A stretch of DNA of 64,000 nt from Fluviicola sp. XM-24bin1. Lineage in GTDB: Bacteria; Bacteroidota; Bacteroidia; Flavobacteriales_D; Crocinitomicaceae. The stretch spans positions 1-64,000 of the forward strand of contig QCWI01000014.1 in the NCBI GenBank assembly GCA_003149635.1, in the 5' to 3' direction. The translations under genes were made by a program, and so were the position numbers. This document shows positions 8,469 to 16,445 of this stretch, piece by piece (the stretch's first letter is position 1; each line of letters begins with the position of its first letter). The notes under the pieces are model-generated. The model was not told where the DNA came from. It made no database searches and was given only the letters and a program-made list of their open reading frames with translations.

Positions 8469-10369
8469 CGATTGTAAATTCTCATTTGCTTGATGTACAA
8501 TTGTCTTGTGTCTCTGTCAAGCTTGAACTCTAAGTCTAAGGCGAGATTGAAATAACTTTCTCGGGTATAATGTGTCCGTGCATATCTTCTTTTGATCAAT
8601 TCGAGCACATTGGCCAAATTTTGAATCTCGTCTTCCGACATCACGAGAACGCCTTCATTGAGTGACGAATAATTAATAATGTCAATTCCTGCCTCTTGAC
8701 GTCCATAAACAGACACTGTCTCATCTGGATAGCAGATGAATTCGTCGCACTGCACTCCCCCATCCGGTTGCACCACGCTTTCATCTCCCAATTGCGCATT
8801 GATTACAAAACCGAGATAATCGTCACGATACAAATTGGATGTTATCGCTACACCATTGACGGCTTCGTCGGGAAAAGATCGATGCACCAAAATTCCCATT
8901 GCGACAGAACTGTGATCGATGTTAAACGCTTCACGTTCCATGAATGCGTTGAATGACCATAAGCTTGCCCAAACTTTCAAAATAGCCTTATCAATGGGTT
9001 TCTCAAGATTTCCTAACTCACCTGTTTTTGAGGTATAAATCCCCGCCCCAGAAAAGCCTTCGCGATCTTCCGCATTCGTTGAGGATCGAAAGCGCATTCT
9101 TCTGAAATCGCCAAGGCGAATGATCATATTCTTAACTTCTTCAACTAAAGCAGCATCAATTGGAGCGTTCTTGATCAGCTTACGGATTTCTTTCAAGTCT
9201 GATTTGATATCGGCGCTACTTCTCGTTCGGTTGTCCTTAGCTAGAAGCTCATCAATTTTTGTCTGAATCTCATTGCTACGAATGTGTTGGTCGTAGAAGT
9301 AGAACGGAATCGCAAAGGCGCTTTCAGGAACCATGAAGTCCATTTTTTTCGCGTACTGATTGAGTTCACCAAAATTCGCTGCCTTACACCCCACTACATT
9401 CCTGTGCTTTTCTCTCAACAAATTCACGGGGATTAGTGAATCGACTTTCACATTCTTCGAGAGCTTCAGTGGTTTGCCTCTATCCCAGATTTCACTGAGA
9501 TCTACATTCTCAGCCCGTTTTAGATGGAAGGTATCTTGATCGACGGTAAATGAAACAACCTTGCCATCCAGCTTCAAAGATTCAGTATAATTGAAAATTT
9601 CGGTGTACGCGCAAATCGGAATGCGACGATTTTGTCCTAGCAAAGTCACATGGCTTAAGGGTGTCTGGAATTGTGTAACAATCACTCCCTGTACTAGCGG
9701 AAACACTTGCGGAATATCGTTGATAATGATAATATCCTCTGGTCGGATGGAATCTCGCTGTTTTTCCCAATCATGCACAACACGCAGACGTCCGTAAGCT
9801 GAATATTTCGAAATGGGTTGATATCGCTGTCCGTTGTAAATCTCTGACGGGCCAATTGTCGGAATCCCCCAATCCTCTATATTCAAATTGGTTACGTGAG
9901 CCGTGTTCAACATTAAATACAGACGATCGCTAAAAAATACGTCTGCTCGTACGGCTTTAAAAAGTTTGATCAGATGCTCTTTATTCATTCGATCGGAAGG
10001 GCCCAATTCTAGCGCAAATTTGTCAAGCGCCTTGTAATGATTGATGTTCGCGATGAGAAAACGGCGGTCTTTGCTGTTCGAATACGCCTCATTATTGAAG
10101 CGCGATAAATCATTAGGAAAGCCCAACTCAGCCATGCAAAACTGGTAATGGAACTCGTACTCTTCTGACGAAACGAAATGAAGTTTCTCTGTTCGATTGT
10201 CGTAAACGATTTTTAACGCAGCAACCTGTCCGTACTTTTGATACAGTGGCCTTGAACTCATTTTATCGAACTGCGATTGATCCTTTATAAAAGGCGTATG
10301 ATCATCTATTTGTGAATTCCCAGAGCAACTCAGCAGAAACACGATAGGAAGCACAAATAACCAGCGCAT
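8465..10369 (-). CDS. Lipoprotein with PEP synthase / glucan-water-dikinase-like domains
   Basis: 634 residues. The N-terminus is a lipoprotein signal (FVLPIVFLLSC, Cys15). Residues about 205-260 resemble the swivelling phosphohistidine domain of PEP-utilising enzymes, with TPLSHV supplying His240 followed by GQNRRIPICAY. Residues 315-630 resemble the ATP-grasp PEP/pyruvate-binding domain, with GCKAANFGEL (328-337) and MRFRSSTNAEDREGFSGAGIY (425-445). The order (phosphohistidine domain first, ATP-binding domain second) is that of glucan, water dikinases rather than of PEP synthase, and no C-terminal PEP-binding barrel is present. Export to a compartment without ATP makes catalysis puzzling; a binding role or an unusual donor is possible. 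It is coupled to the downstream secreted protein. Confidence 0.75.
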   Translation of the reverse strand: MRWLFVLPIVFLLSCSGNSQIDDHTPFIKDQSQFDKMSSRPLYQKYGQVAALKIVYDNRTEKLHFVSSEEYEFHYQFCMAELGFPNDLSRFNNEAYSNSKDRRFLIANINHYKALDKFALELGPSDRMNKEHLIKLFKAVRADVFFSDRLYLMLNTAHVTNLNIEDWGIPTIGPSEIYNGQRYQPISKYSAYGRLRVVHDWEKQRDSIRPEDIIIINDIPQVFPLVQGVIVTQFQTPLSHVTLLGQNRRIPICAYTEIFNYTESLKLDGKVVSFTVDQDTFHLKRAENVDLSEIWDRGKPLKLSKNVKVDSLIPVNLLREKHRNVVGCKAANFGELNQYAKKMDFMVPESAFAIPFYFYDQHIRSNEIQTKIDELLAKDNRTRSSADIKSDLKEIRKLIKNAPIDAALVEEVKNMIIRLGDFRRMRFRSSTNAEDREGFSGAGIYTSKTGELGNLEKPIDKAILKVWASLWSFNAFMEREAFNIDHSSVAMGILVHRSFPDEAVNGVAITSNLYRDDYLGFVINAQLGDESVVQPDGGVQCDEFICYPDETVSVYGRQEAGIDIINYSSLNEGVLVMSEDEIQNLANVLELIKRRYARTHYTRESYFNLALDLEFKLDRDTRQLYIKQMRIYNR

Positions 10370-10474
10370 AGAATTGTTTAAGTACGGTACAATTTAATAC
10401 AAATGTGGTTCAATGTTGATTTTCGACGTTTTGACTGCTTGATCTTTTGACTTGTTAGACAGATTTGATTGATC

Positions 10475-10500
10475 AAACAGACTAGAGTACTAGACTGTTT
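10475..10500. other. Inverted repeat downstream of yaaA
   Basis: Arms AAACAG (10475-10480) and CTGTTT (10495-10500) enclose a smaller CTAG-AGTA-CTAG hairpin. It lies just after the yaaA stop but lacks a T-run on the minus strand, so it may be a weak terminator or another intergenic palindrome. Confidence 0.4.
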
Positions 10501-10509
10501 ATTACGAGT

Positions 10510-11268
10510 TTAACGGGTGAATACCCACTCGTTTTCTGTCGATAAGTTGGCGTCAAATCGATAACCACCTGTATTAAAACCTTTGATCTCTTCTGGATCT
10601 TCAATATTGTTGTCAACAATGTAACGTGCCATTGCCCCTCGCGATTGCTTTGCAAATACCATAATTACTTTGTAATCGCCATTTTTAAAGTCTTTGAAAA
10701 CCGGAGTTATAACGCGGGCTTTGACGTTCTTAAGTTGCGCTGCCTTGAAGTACTCGGCAGATGCACAATTGATGATCACCTCATCTTCTTCCGCATTCAG
10801 CGCATCGCAGATTTTGCTTCCCCAAAATTGATACAAGTTTTTCTTTGCTGCTGTTACCGCCCAAGAGGTTCCCATTTCCAATCGATAAGGACGAACAACA
10901 TCCAACGGGCGCAACATTCCATAGAGTCCCGAAAGAATTCTAACTTTCTCTTGTGCGATTTGAACTCCTTTTTCATCTAGCGTCAAAGCGTCCAATCCGC
11001 GGTACACTTCACCGTTAAAAATGGCCATTGCGTGCCCTGTTTCTTCGGATAATTGAGCTGACGGCTCCCAAGTTTGGTTTCGGTCGTAATTCAACTGTGC
11101 TAGCTCCTTCGATAAATGCATCATTTTCCCAATTTTATTAGCGGAAAACTTGCGCATTTTCTTCATCAATCCTTCTGCCTCATTGATAAACATGGGTTCG
11201 CAAACTTCGGTGGTTGCCAAGCGTTTTGTCATGTCTATCGCCTTAGCTGGAGATAATAAAACTTTCAT
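10510..11268 (-). CDS. yaaA: Peroxide stress protein YaaA (DUF328/UPF0246)
   Basis: 252 residues, a full-length YaaA family member. Characteristic features are the N-terminal MKVLLSPAKAIDM, the central LSGLYGMLRPLDVVRPYRLEMG and the C-terminal KQSRGAMARYI and GFNTGGYRFD. In Escherichia coli YaaA limits free intracellular iron and so reduces damage from hydrogen peroxide; it binds DNA with a fold of its own. It is a single cytosolic gene here, separated from the upstream gene by a spacer of about 100 bases containing low-complexity repeats. Confidence 0.9.
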   Translation of the reverse strand: MKVLLSPAKAIDMTKRLATTEVCEPMFINEAEGLMKKMRKFSANKIGKMMHLSKELAQLNYDRNQTWEPSAQLSEETGHAMAIFNGEVYRGLDALTLDEKGVQIAQEKVRILSGLYGMLRPLDVVRPYRLEMGTSWAVTAAKKNLYQFWGSKICDALNAEEDEVIINCASAEYFKAAQLKNVKARVITPVFKDFKNGDYKVIMVFAKQSRGAMARYIVDNNIEDPEEIKGFNTGGYRFDANLSTENEWVFTR

Positions 11269-11274
11269 ATGTTA

Positions 11275-11322
11275 AAATTATGAATAATGAATAAGAAATA
11301 ATGAATTAGGAACGATGAATAT
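11275..11322. repeat. Low-complexity intergenic spacer (TGAATAATGAAT type)
   Basis: Imperfect repeats of the words ATGAATAA and ATGAATT upstream of yaaA, of the same kind as 7378-7440. Confidence 0.6.
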
Positions 11323-11372
11323 TGACTCTATGTATATGTGATAACAAAGGATTAAATGCGCTTCAATTGCAT

Positions 11373-11870
11373 CTATTTTGAATCAAACATTTTCGCGAAG
11401 ATTGACCAAAAGCCTTTTCTCTGACGGGGTTCGAAACCTGCCGGAATTGGAAATTCTACGTTCATTTCATCAAGATCTTCTCTCGGCTCTTTTTTTATCC
11501 CAAAAAACTCAATCTCTTTCTTATACCCCCTGGCCTTTGTGGGGATCACCAATCCTGCATAGCCAAACTCGAAGAAGGCAGTACCTTCCAAAATAGGCAG
11601 CAGTCTTTTCAATGTGAGTCGAATCTTCTCAATATCCGAACAGCGAATCATGAAATCGCCTTCCATTCGGTTTTCGTGGATTCCAAAAAGTAGTAATTCA
11701 CCAAATCCTGTTTCCGCAAAAAATTCTTGTAATCGATTTACAAATGCTTCTAATTCTGCGTCTTTGAGTTCCTCACATTCGAAATACAAATTGATATGAT
11801 AATTCGGCGTATGATCTCCCCACAGCCTCATGGAATGGAAAAGGAACTCTTTTAAATCATTTTCTGTCAT
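11373..11870 (-). CDS. Conserved hypothetical cytosolic protein
   Basis: 165 residues, no signal peptide or membrane segment. The N-terminal 110 residues look like an alpha/beta domain (NYHINLYFECEELKDAELEAF, LLLFGIHENRMEGDFMIR), followed by a charged tail ending in GFWSIFAKMFDSK. I do not recognise the family. It starts 10 bases downstream of the DASS symporter gene and is probably in the same operon. No function can be assigned. Confidence 0.7.
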   Translation of the reverse strand: MTENDLKEFLFHSMRLWGDHTPNYHINLYFECEELKDAELEAFVNRLQEFFAETGFGELLLFGIHENRMEGDFMIRCSDIEKIRLTLKRLLPILEGTAFFEFGYAGLVIPTKARGYKKEIEFFGIKKEPREDLDEMNVEFPIPAGFEPRQRKGFWSIFAKMFDSK

Positions 11871-11880
11871 GAGAGGAAAA

Positions 11881-13266
11881 CTATCGGATAAAGAGTAGCG
11901 AGAAAAGAGTGATTATCAGTACCCCAACGATGTTGAGGATAAATCCCACGCGAACCATTTGATTGACCGTAACGCGACCTGAAGAAAATATGATTGCGTT
12001 TGGTGGCGTACTGACGGGTAACATGAACGCACATGATGCGGCGAGTGTTACTGGCATGCACAATTGTAAAATAGAATACTCATCCGATCCTAAAGCGAAA
12101 ATGGCAACAATCGGCACGAATACTTGAACTAGGGCTAGATTCGACATCACTTCGGTTCCAAAGATGGAGAACGATACAAAGATAAGTAGGATCAATCCTA
12201 GAGACAATTCGCTATAATTCTTGAAAGCAATGGAAAGTTGCTCTACTACTCCATTCACGTCCATCATTTTTGCCAGAGCCATTCCTCCGCCGAAGAGCAG
12301 CAAGATTCCCCAGGCCATTTTTCGGGTATCTTTCCATTCTAGAAGCGCTTTTGATTTACTAGTGCTGGGAACAATGAATAATAGTATAGCTCCAAGAACT
12401 GCCGGAATTTCATCCCCGTATTTGATATCCAAAGCCGGCTCAATCAGAGATTTGAATGACCAAAGAACGACAATGAACCCAAATAAAACGAGAACCCGGA
12501 TTTGATTATTTGTCCAAGGTGCTTTATCGAATTCTAAATCCTCCAATTTGTCTTTATGTTCATTGCGCAGTAACAAACGGAAGTAAAAGTAAACGATGGT
12601 AATCATGACCATGCTTAGTGGAAAGCCGATTTTAAACCAGTCTATAAATTCGATTTCGATATTGTAGTTGTCACTGAGAATTCCAGCCATAGCAACATTT
12701 GGTGGAGATCCTACCAAGGTTCCCATTCCTCCAATACTGGCACCATAGGCAATGGACAGCAAGAGGTACAGGGAATATTTCGAATTCTTTTTTTGAGGAA
12801 TTTTATCGATTACCGCCAATGCCATGGGCAGCATCATTAGCGCCGTAGCTGTGTTCGACACCCACATGCTTAACAGCGCCGTTGCCATCAAAAAGCCCAA
12901 TAATATTCTTGATTTGGAGTTCCCTATTGCTCGGATAATAAGCTCGGCAATTTTCTGGTGCACTCCCCATTTTTCCAACGCCAACGAGAGCATAAAACCA
13001 CCGAAGAAGAGGAAGACAAACTTGTGCCCATAGGCTTGCGCCAATTGGTCTGTATCTAGCACTCCAAGTGGGACAGAGAGCACCAATGGCAACAAGGCCG
13101 TGACATAGATAGGAAGGACTTCAAAAATCCAAAATACAACCATCAATGTGGCAATACCGATTGTTGCCCAAAACTTGAATTTCTCGGCAGGTGCCAACAA
13201 CATCATCAGGGCCGCGATAAATACGGTAAGCCCCATGACCATATGTTTCATGGTTGTTTTACTCAT
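11881..13266 (-). CDS. DASS (SLC13) family sodium:dicarboxylate/sulfate symporter
   Basis: 461 residues with about 11-12 membrane segments. It carries the family signature: YGASIGGMGTLVGSPPNVAM (around residue 172) and the second SNT-type motif region MSNLALVQVFVP, with MLPVSTPPNAIIFSSG near the C-terminus. The SPPN and TPPN motifs match the two symmetry-related substrate and Na+ binding loops of VcINDY-like carriers. It imports di- or tricarboxylates or sulfate at the inner membrane; which substrate cannot be told. The small 85-residue gene lies 13 bases upstream and the hypothetical gene 10 bases downstream. Confidence 0.88.
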   Translation of the reverse strand: MSKTTMKHMVMGLTVFIAALMMLLAPAEKFKFWATIGIATLMVVFWIFEVLPIYVTALLPLVLSVPLGVLDTDQLAQAYGHKFVFLFFGGFMLSLALEKWGVHQKIAELIIRAIGNSKSRILLGFLMATALLSMWVSNTATALMMLPMALAVIDKIPQKKNSKYSLYLLLSIAYGASIGGMGTLVGSPPNVAMAGILSDNYNIEIEFIDWFKIGFPLSMVMITIVYFYFRLLLRNEHKDKLEDLEFDKAPWTNNQIRVLVLFGFIVVLWSFKSLIEPALDIKYGDEIPAVLGAILLFIVPSTSKSKALLEWKDTRKMAWGILLLFGGGMALAKMMDVNGVVEQLSIAFKNYSELSLGLILLIFVSFSIFGTEVMSNLALVQVFVPIVAIFALGSDEYSILQLCMPVTLAASCAFMLPVSTPPNAIIFSSGRVTVNQMVRVGFILNIVGVLIITLFSLLFIR

Positions 13267-13279
13267 TAAAAGCTATGTT

Positions 13280-13537
13280 TTAAGCCAGTCCGTTGAGTTT
13301 ATCCGTGAAGTCCACATTGGCTTTATCCACTTCATCTGAAATAACACGTAATTCTTTCTGGTCGTTTGAACCGTTGATTCTTGCAATCATGCTATCGTGA
13401 AAATCCACTGCTTCATCAATCATTTTATCAGCTTTGTCCGCTGACGGATGCTCATTCACGATGTGATAGTCGCAGCTATCCAATACTTCGTACACAATTC
13501 TTTTAACGCGTTTTTTGAGTAGTTTCTTACTTGCCAT
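13280..13537 (-). CDS. Small helical hypothetical protein
   Basis: 85 residues, charged and predicted almost entirely helical (KKLLKKRVKRIVYEVLD, KADKMIDEAVDFHDSMIARI). It has no signal peptide. It is the first gene of the group with the DASS symporter (13-base gap). Function unknown; Bacteroidota often carry such small helical proteins. Support comes from clean spacing, an ATG start and a normal amino-acid composition. Confidence 0.65.
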   Translation of the reverse strand: MASKKLLKKRVKRIVYEVLDSCDYHIVNEHPSADKADKMIDEAVDFHDSMIARINGSNDQKELRVISDEVDKANVDFTDKLNGLA

Positions 13538-13692
13538 GGATGGTTATTTTTGGTTATGCCTGATTACTATTGCTTAAATATACAGGATTTCTTTTCGCAA
13601 AAGTTTGGTCAAAGATTTCGTTTATTAACATCTTTTAGTGATTTTGGAATGAACCTTGTGTTCTTTGGTATGTACCCTACAAAAACCAATGT

Positions 13693-14322
13693 ATGAATCG
13701 AAAAGAATTTATAAAGAGTAGTACAATGGCCGCGTTTGCCATTACAACGATGGGCTATGTAGTGAAACGCAACGCACAATCGGAGGAATTGCCAGAATCA
13801 ACACATACGGGGGATTGCGCAACCACCAATGATATTTTAGGGCCGTTTTATCGTCCAGATGCTCCCGATCAATCGGACATGACTTTTACTGGATTGAATG
13901 GATCGAAGGTGTCTATCAAAGGAGTGGTTTATAAAGATGACTGTACAACCCCTTTGAAAGATGTCAAGGTGGAAATCTGGCATTGCGATACGAATGGGGA
14001 TTACGATAACGACTCTGAAGATTTTCGTCACCGAGCGCAGCAGACGAGTGATAGTAACGGGGCGTATCAATTCAAGACGATTTTACCAGGAAAGTATTTG
14101 AACGGAAAATTGTACAGACCTGCGCATATTCATTTCCGTGTTACGCACGATGATCATCAAGAGTTGATTTCTCAAATCTACTTTTCAGGCGATCCACATA
14201 TTGAGGAAGATCCTTGGGCGTCTCAAGAGAAGGCAAAAGCACGCATTCTCCCTATTATTTTAGAAGATACGAAAGGGAACTTGACTGTGGAGTTCAATAT
14301 CTATTTGAATAAGTCGGCTTAA
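13693..14322 (+). CDS. Secreted intradiol ring-cleavage dioxygenase family protein
   Basis: 209 residues. The N-terminus (MNRKEFIKSSTMAAFAITTM) is a Tat-like or Sec export signal. The rest matches protocatechuate 3,4-dioxygenase-type intradiol enzymes: DILGPFYRP, then VEIWHCDTNGDYDN with candidate Fe ligand Tyr104, LPGKY with Tyr135, and RPAHIHF with His145 and His147. All four non-haem Fe(III) ligands of the family appear to be present. These enzymes open catechol rings using O2. The secreted single-subunit form is found in many bacteria and its substrate is unknown. No aromatic-degradation genes are nearby. It ends tail to tail with the next gene, the two stop codons sharing the palindrome TTAA at 14319-14322. 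Confidence 0.85.
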   Translation: MNRKEFIKSSTMAAFAITTMGYVVKRNAQSEELPESTHTGDCATTNDILGPFYRPDAPDQSDMTFTGLNGSKVSIKGVVYKDDCTTPLKDVKVEIWHCDTNGDYDNDSEDFRHRAQQTSDSNGAYQFKTILPGKYLNGKLYRPAHIHFRVTHDDHQELISQIYFSGDPHIEEDPWASQEKAKARILPIILEDTKGNLTVEFNIYLNKSA

Positions 14323-15770
14323 TTCAAATGTTTTAAAATAGGCATCACAACCCTGTTGACTTGATAGAATTGATTGTCGCTCATCCGGTAGTATAAATGA
14401 TGATCATAGACTTTCACATCCGGAGCATGCTTTAGAATTCCGAAATCTTTCACAAAGGTTGTTTCGCCAGTGAAAGCATTGAGAAGATAAATCTTGTGGC
14501 TCCCATCGTTGGTGTACAGGTAGATATGTCCTGTTCCTTTGTCCTGGATTACCTGTTCAATTTTTTTCGGAGCCTCAAATGCCTTTTTCGAAAGCATCGC
14601 GCCGGTATAGTCGATAATGGAAACGGAATCAAATTCAAAATTGACGACGGCCATGTAATTGCCTAATTGATAGGTTTGAATTCGAATAGGATGCGATAAC
14701 ATCAAGAAATTTCCCAAGTTTGTAGCCTCTGGAGATGCTCCGTAATCGCGTCCGAAAACGCCTCTTGGAATTGACATCGCTACCTGTCCTTCGGCGCTAG
14801 TAACTCCGGATTGGATCTGCGAACTGATGAAGTCCATTTCTTGCTTCTTCAACGCGCGTTCAAAATCAGGCCCTGTATCGTTTCGTTGATAAATCTCCCG
14901 GCGTTTTCTCCGTAATTCCTGATAGAGATGTTCATCTGTAATAGTATCTCCCGTGAGCGATTGATTCGATCCCTCTCCAACCAATTTAGCGTATGCTTCC
15001 CATGCCGCTTGATAGGTGTCTCGATCCGTAAATGAGTACACGTTTTGCTCTGACTCTTTTCCATGGATGACCAAATCATAGGTTTGATTGAAGTCGCTGA
15101 AAGAATTCAATACAATTCCCTGATCAAAAGCTGCAACGCAGGGCATGATGAAAGATCTAAAATGCATCATGTCCACGGAGCTTAGAATCTCCAACTTTTC
15201 ATCTCTTAGGGTGAACTGATAAGCGGAATCTTTTGTCAGGACATAAGGAGTTGAAAGGCAGTCGAAGAAGAAATCCACCGGTCGGTCTTTCGTCCACGGA
15301 ATATTCAATGTATCGAACTCCCCTATTCCATCGATTCCCAGATAATACTTCCGACCACGATGTTTTAATGTCAATATTTCATCTCCTAAAGGCTGGTAGG
15401 CAATGATGTTATAATTCTTAATGTCCAGTGCTTTTTCTGAGCTCTTCTTCGTAATGACCACTGGCCCGAGATCTTGTATTTTACGAGTTAGAGTGAATTT
15501 GAATTTCCCATTATCATAAGGAACTAGCGTCCAATACGTTTCAAACCCTGCTTTCTTCAGACCGAACTCTGCCCCTGACTCAGAAGTGAGTACAAACCTC
15601 CCTTCTGAATTCGTTGGTGGACACCATTCGGAACCATCTCGTTTTACAATTTGCACCCTTGGGATAGGTGTACTGTTCTCATCTACCACGCGCGCTTCTA
15701 TCGTTACATCTTGCGCATTGGAATATGATGCGTAGAAGATGTAAATCAGGAACAGTACTATTGTTTTCAT
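14319..15770 (-). CDS. Secreted protein with carboxypeptidase-regulatory-like domain and possible beta-propeller
   Basis: 483 residues with a signal peptide (MKTIVLFLIYIFYASYSNAQ). Residues 22-100 form a CarboxypepD_reg-like beta-sandwich (VTIEARVVDENSTPIPRVQI, NSEGRFVLTSESG). The remaining 380 residues are beta-rich and contain short blade-like segments (YNIIAYQPLGDEILTL, YLGIDGIGEFDTL, NYMAVVNFEFDSVSIIDYTG, GHIYLYTNDGSHKIYLLN), consistent with a six-bladed propeller. I do not recognise a named family. It is probably envelope-located. It converges with the dioxygenase gene without any intergenic space. Confidence 0.65.
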   Translation of the reverse strand: MKTIVLFLIYIFYASYSNAQDVTIEARVVDENSTPIPRVQIVKRDGSEWCPPTNSEGRFVLTSESGAEFGLKKAGFETYWTLVPYDNGKFKFTLTRKIQDLGPVVITKKSSEKALDIKNYNIIAYQPLGDEILTLKHRGRKYYLGIDGIGEFDTLNIPWTKDRPVDFFFDCLSTPYVLTKDSAYQFTLRDEKLEILSSVDMMHFRSFIMPCVAAFDQGIVLNSFSDFNQTYDLVIHGKESEQNVYSFTDRDTYQAAWEAYAKLVGEGSNQSLTGDTITDEHLYQELRRKRREIYQRNDTGPDFERALKKQEMDFISSQIQSGVTSAEGQVAMSIPRGVFGRDYGASPEATNLGNFLMLSHPIRIQTYQLGNYMAVVNFEFDSVSIIDYTGAMLSKKAFEAPKKIEQVIQDKGTGHIYLYTNDGSHKIYLLNAFTGETTFVKDFGILKHAPDVKVYDHHLYYRMSDNQFYQVNRVVMPILKHLN

Positions 15771-15840
15771 ACAAGTTGGTTTAACAGAAAATTAACAAAT
15801 ATCGTTCCAGATCCGAACACTAGTCTTATCTCTTTCAAAG

Positions 15841-16148
15841 TCAACTCATTCTACAATCTTCATAGTGTTGTTTTAAACCAATTAAGTCGCGAAGAAATGA
15901 CTTTCTCGCTGCCACTGAAAGCCTTAAACGAACTTGCTATGGCAAAGCGTTTAATTGTAGTCGTATTTTTTTTGAATTCACTTATCGCCGTCACATTAAT
16001 ACTCAATCGCAAAAATCAATCAACTCTCGATCTATTCGTAATCTTCATAGTGTTGTTTTTTAAAAAATCCTGGCGCGAAGAAATGACTTTTCCGCTGCCA
16101 CTGAAAGGCTAAAATAAACTTGCTAAGGCAAGGCCTTGCATTGTGGCG
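15841..16148 (+). repeat. Tandem direct repeat, two copies about 183-186 bases apart
   Basis: This lies in the 418-base gap between 15771 and 16188, which has no confident gene. Copy 1 spans about 15841-15964 and copy 2 about 16020-16148. Shared words include AATCTTCATAGTGTTGTTTT, GCGAAGAAATGACTTT, CGCTGCCACTGAAAG and ACTTGCTA.GGCAA. Corresponding positions fall in the same reading frame (for example GAC at 15899 and 16085). In that frame both copies would encode RRNDFxAATExLKxTCxGKA, uninterrupted in copy 1 but with stops in copy 2. Copy 1 is followed by a run of eight T. Both could be a decayed coding duplication or a structured noncoding element. Confidence 0.75.
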
Positions 16149-16157
16149 AAAAAGTCA
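16084..16157 (+). ncRNA. Candidate structured RNA element (nested stem-loop)
   Basis: Four nested pairings fit copy 2 of the repeat: TGACTTTT (16084-16091) with AAAAGTCA (16150-16157), GCCAC (16097-16101) with GTGGC (16143-16147), AAGGC (16105-16109) with GCCTT (16133-16137), and CTTGC (16119-16123) with GCAAG (16128-16132). Copy 1 keeps the apical CTTGC/GCAA stem but replaces the middle stem with a different pairing, TTAAACG with CGTTTAA, which suggests that base pairing is retained. It lies 31 bases upstream of the small ORF at 16189. No known RNA family is recognised. Confidence 0.4.
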
Positions 16158-16188
16158 ATGTGGTTGGCTCGAATTTAAAAACAATACT

Positions 16189-16392
16189 ATGAAAGATTAT
16201 TCTCAATTAAACGCTTATGAATTGAACTTCTACCGATCGAAGAAGTCATTATTTAACGACTTACTTCTCTTTCAATCTTTGCTAAGAAGTTCTGAAGAAC
16301 TCAATTTGAGGTATCATGGCAATGCAAAAGAGATTGCAGATGGATTGCAGCCTTGGATTGATGCTTTGCAGATTTCAATTCAAGAAGTTTAA
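16189..16392 (+). CDS. Small hypothetical protein
   Basis: 67 residues from the ATG at 16189 (MKDYSQLNAYELNFYRSKKS), predicted helical, with no signal peptide or membrane segment. The frame is open further upstream, but that extension lies inside the repeat element, so the ATG is preferred. A stem-loop terminator follows 3 bases after the stop. I do not recognise a family. Coding status rests on ORF length, composition and the downstream terminator, so it is moderate. Confidence 0.5.
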   Translation: MKDYSQLNAYELNFYRSKKSLFNDLLLFQSLLRSSEELNLRYHGNAKEIADGLQPWIDALQISIQEV

Positions 16393-16397
16393 GCAAC

Positions 16398-16427
16398 AAA
16401 AAAGCGCGGATCTTTCGAACCGCGCTT
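16398..16427 (-). terminator. Intrinsic terminator of pnp (possibly bidirectional)
   Basis: Arms AAGCGCGG (16402-16409) and CCGCGCTT (16420-16427) with a 10-base loop. On the minus strand the stem is followed by a U-run (A at 16398-16403). It also lies just after the small plus-strand gene. Confidence 0.8.
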
Positions 16428-16445
16428 CTGTTATTCCTTACAGGA

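Noticed and set aside
15897-16112. 71-residue ORF with a hydrophobic segment inside the tandem repeat
   Set aside because: It links the two repeat copies only by chance of frame, and the second copy ends it at once; there is no sign of selection for this frame.
16145-16180. tRNA-like fragment (GGTTGGCTCGAAT resembles a T-arm)
   Set aside because: No acceptor stem, anticodon arm or CCA end can be folded around it.
16120-16188. Upstream extension of the small ORF at 16189
   Set aside because: The extension lies within the structured repeat and would need a non-ATG start; the ATG at 16189 is preferred.
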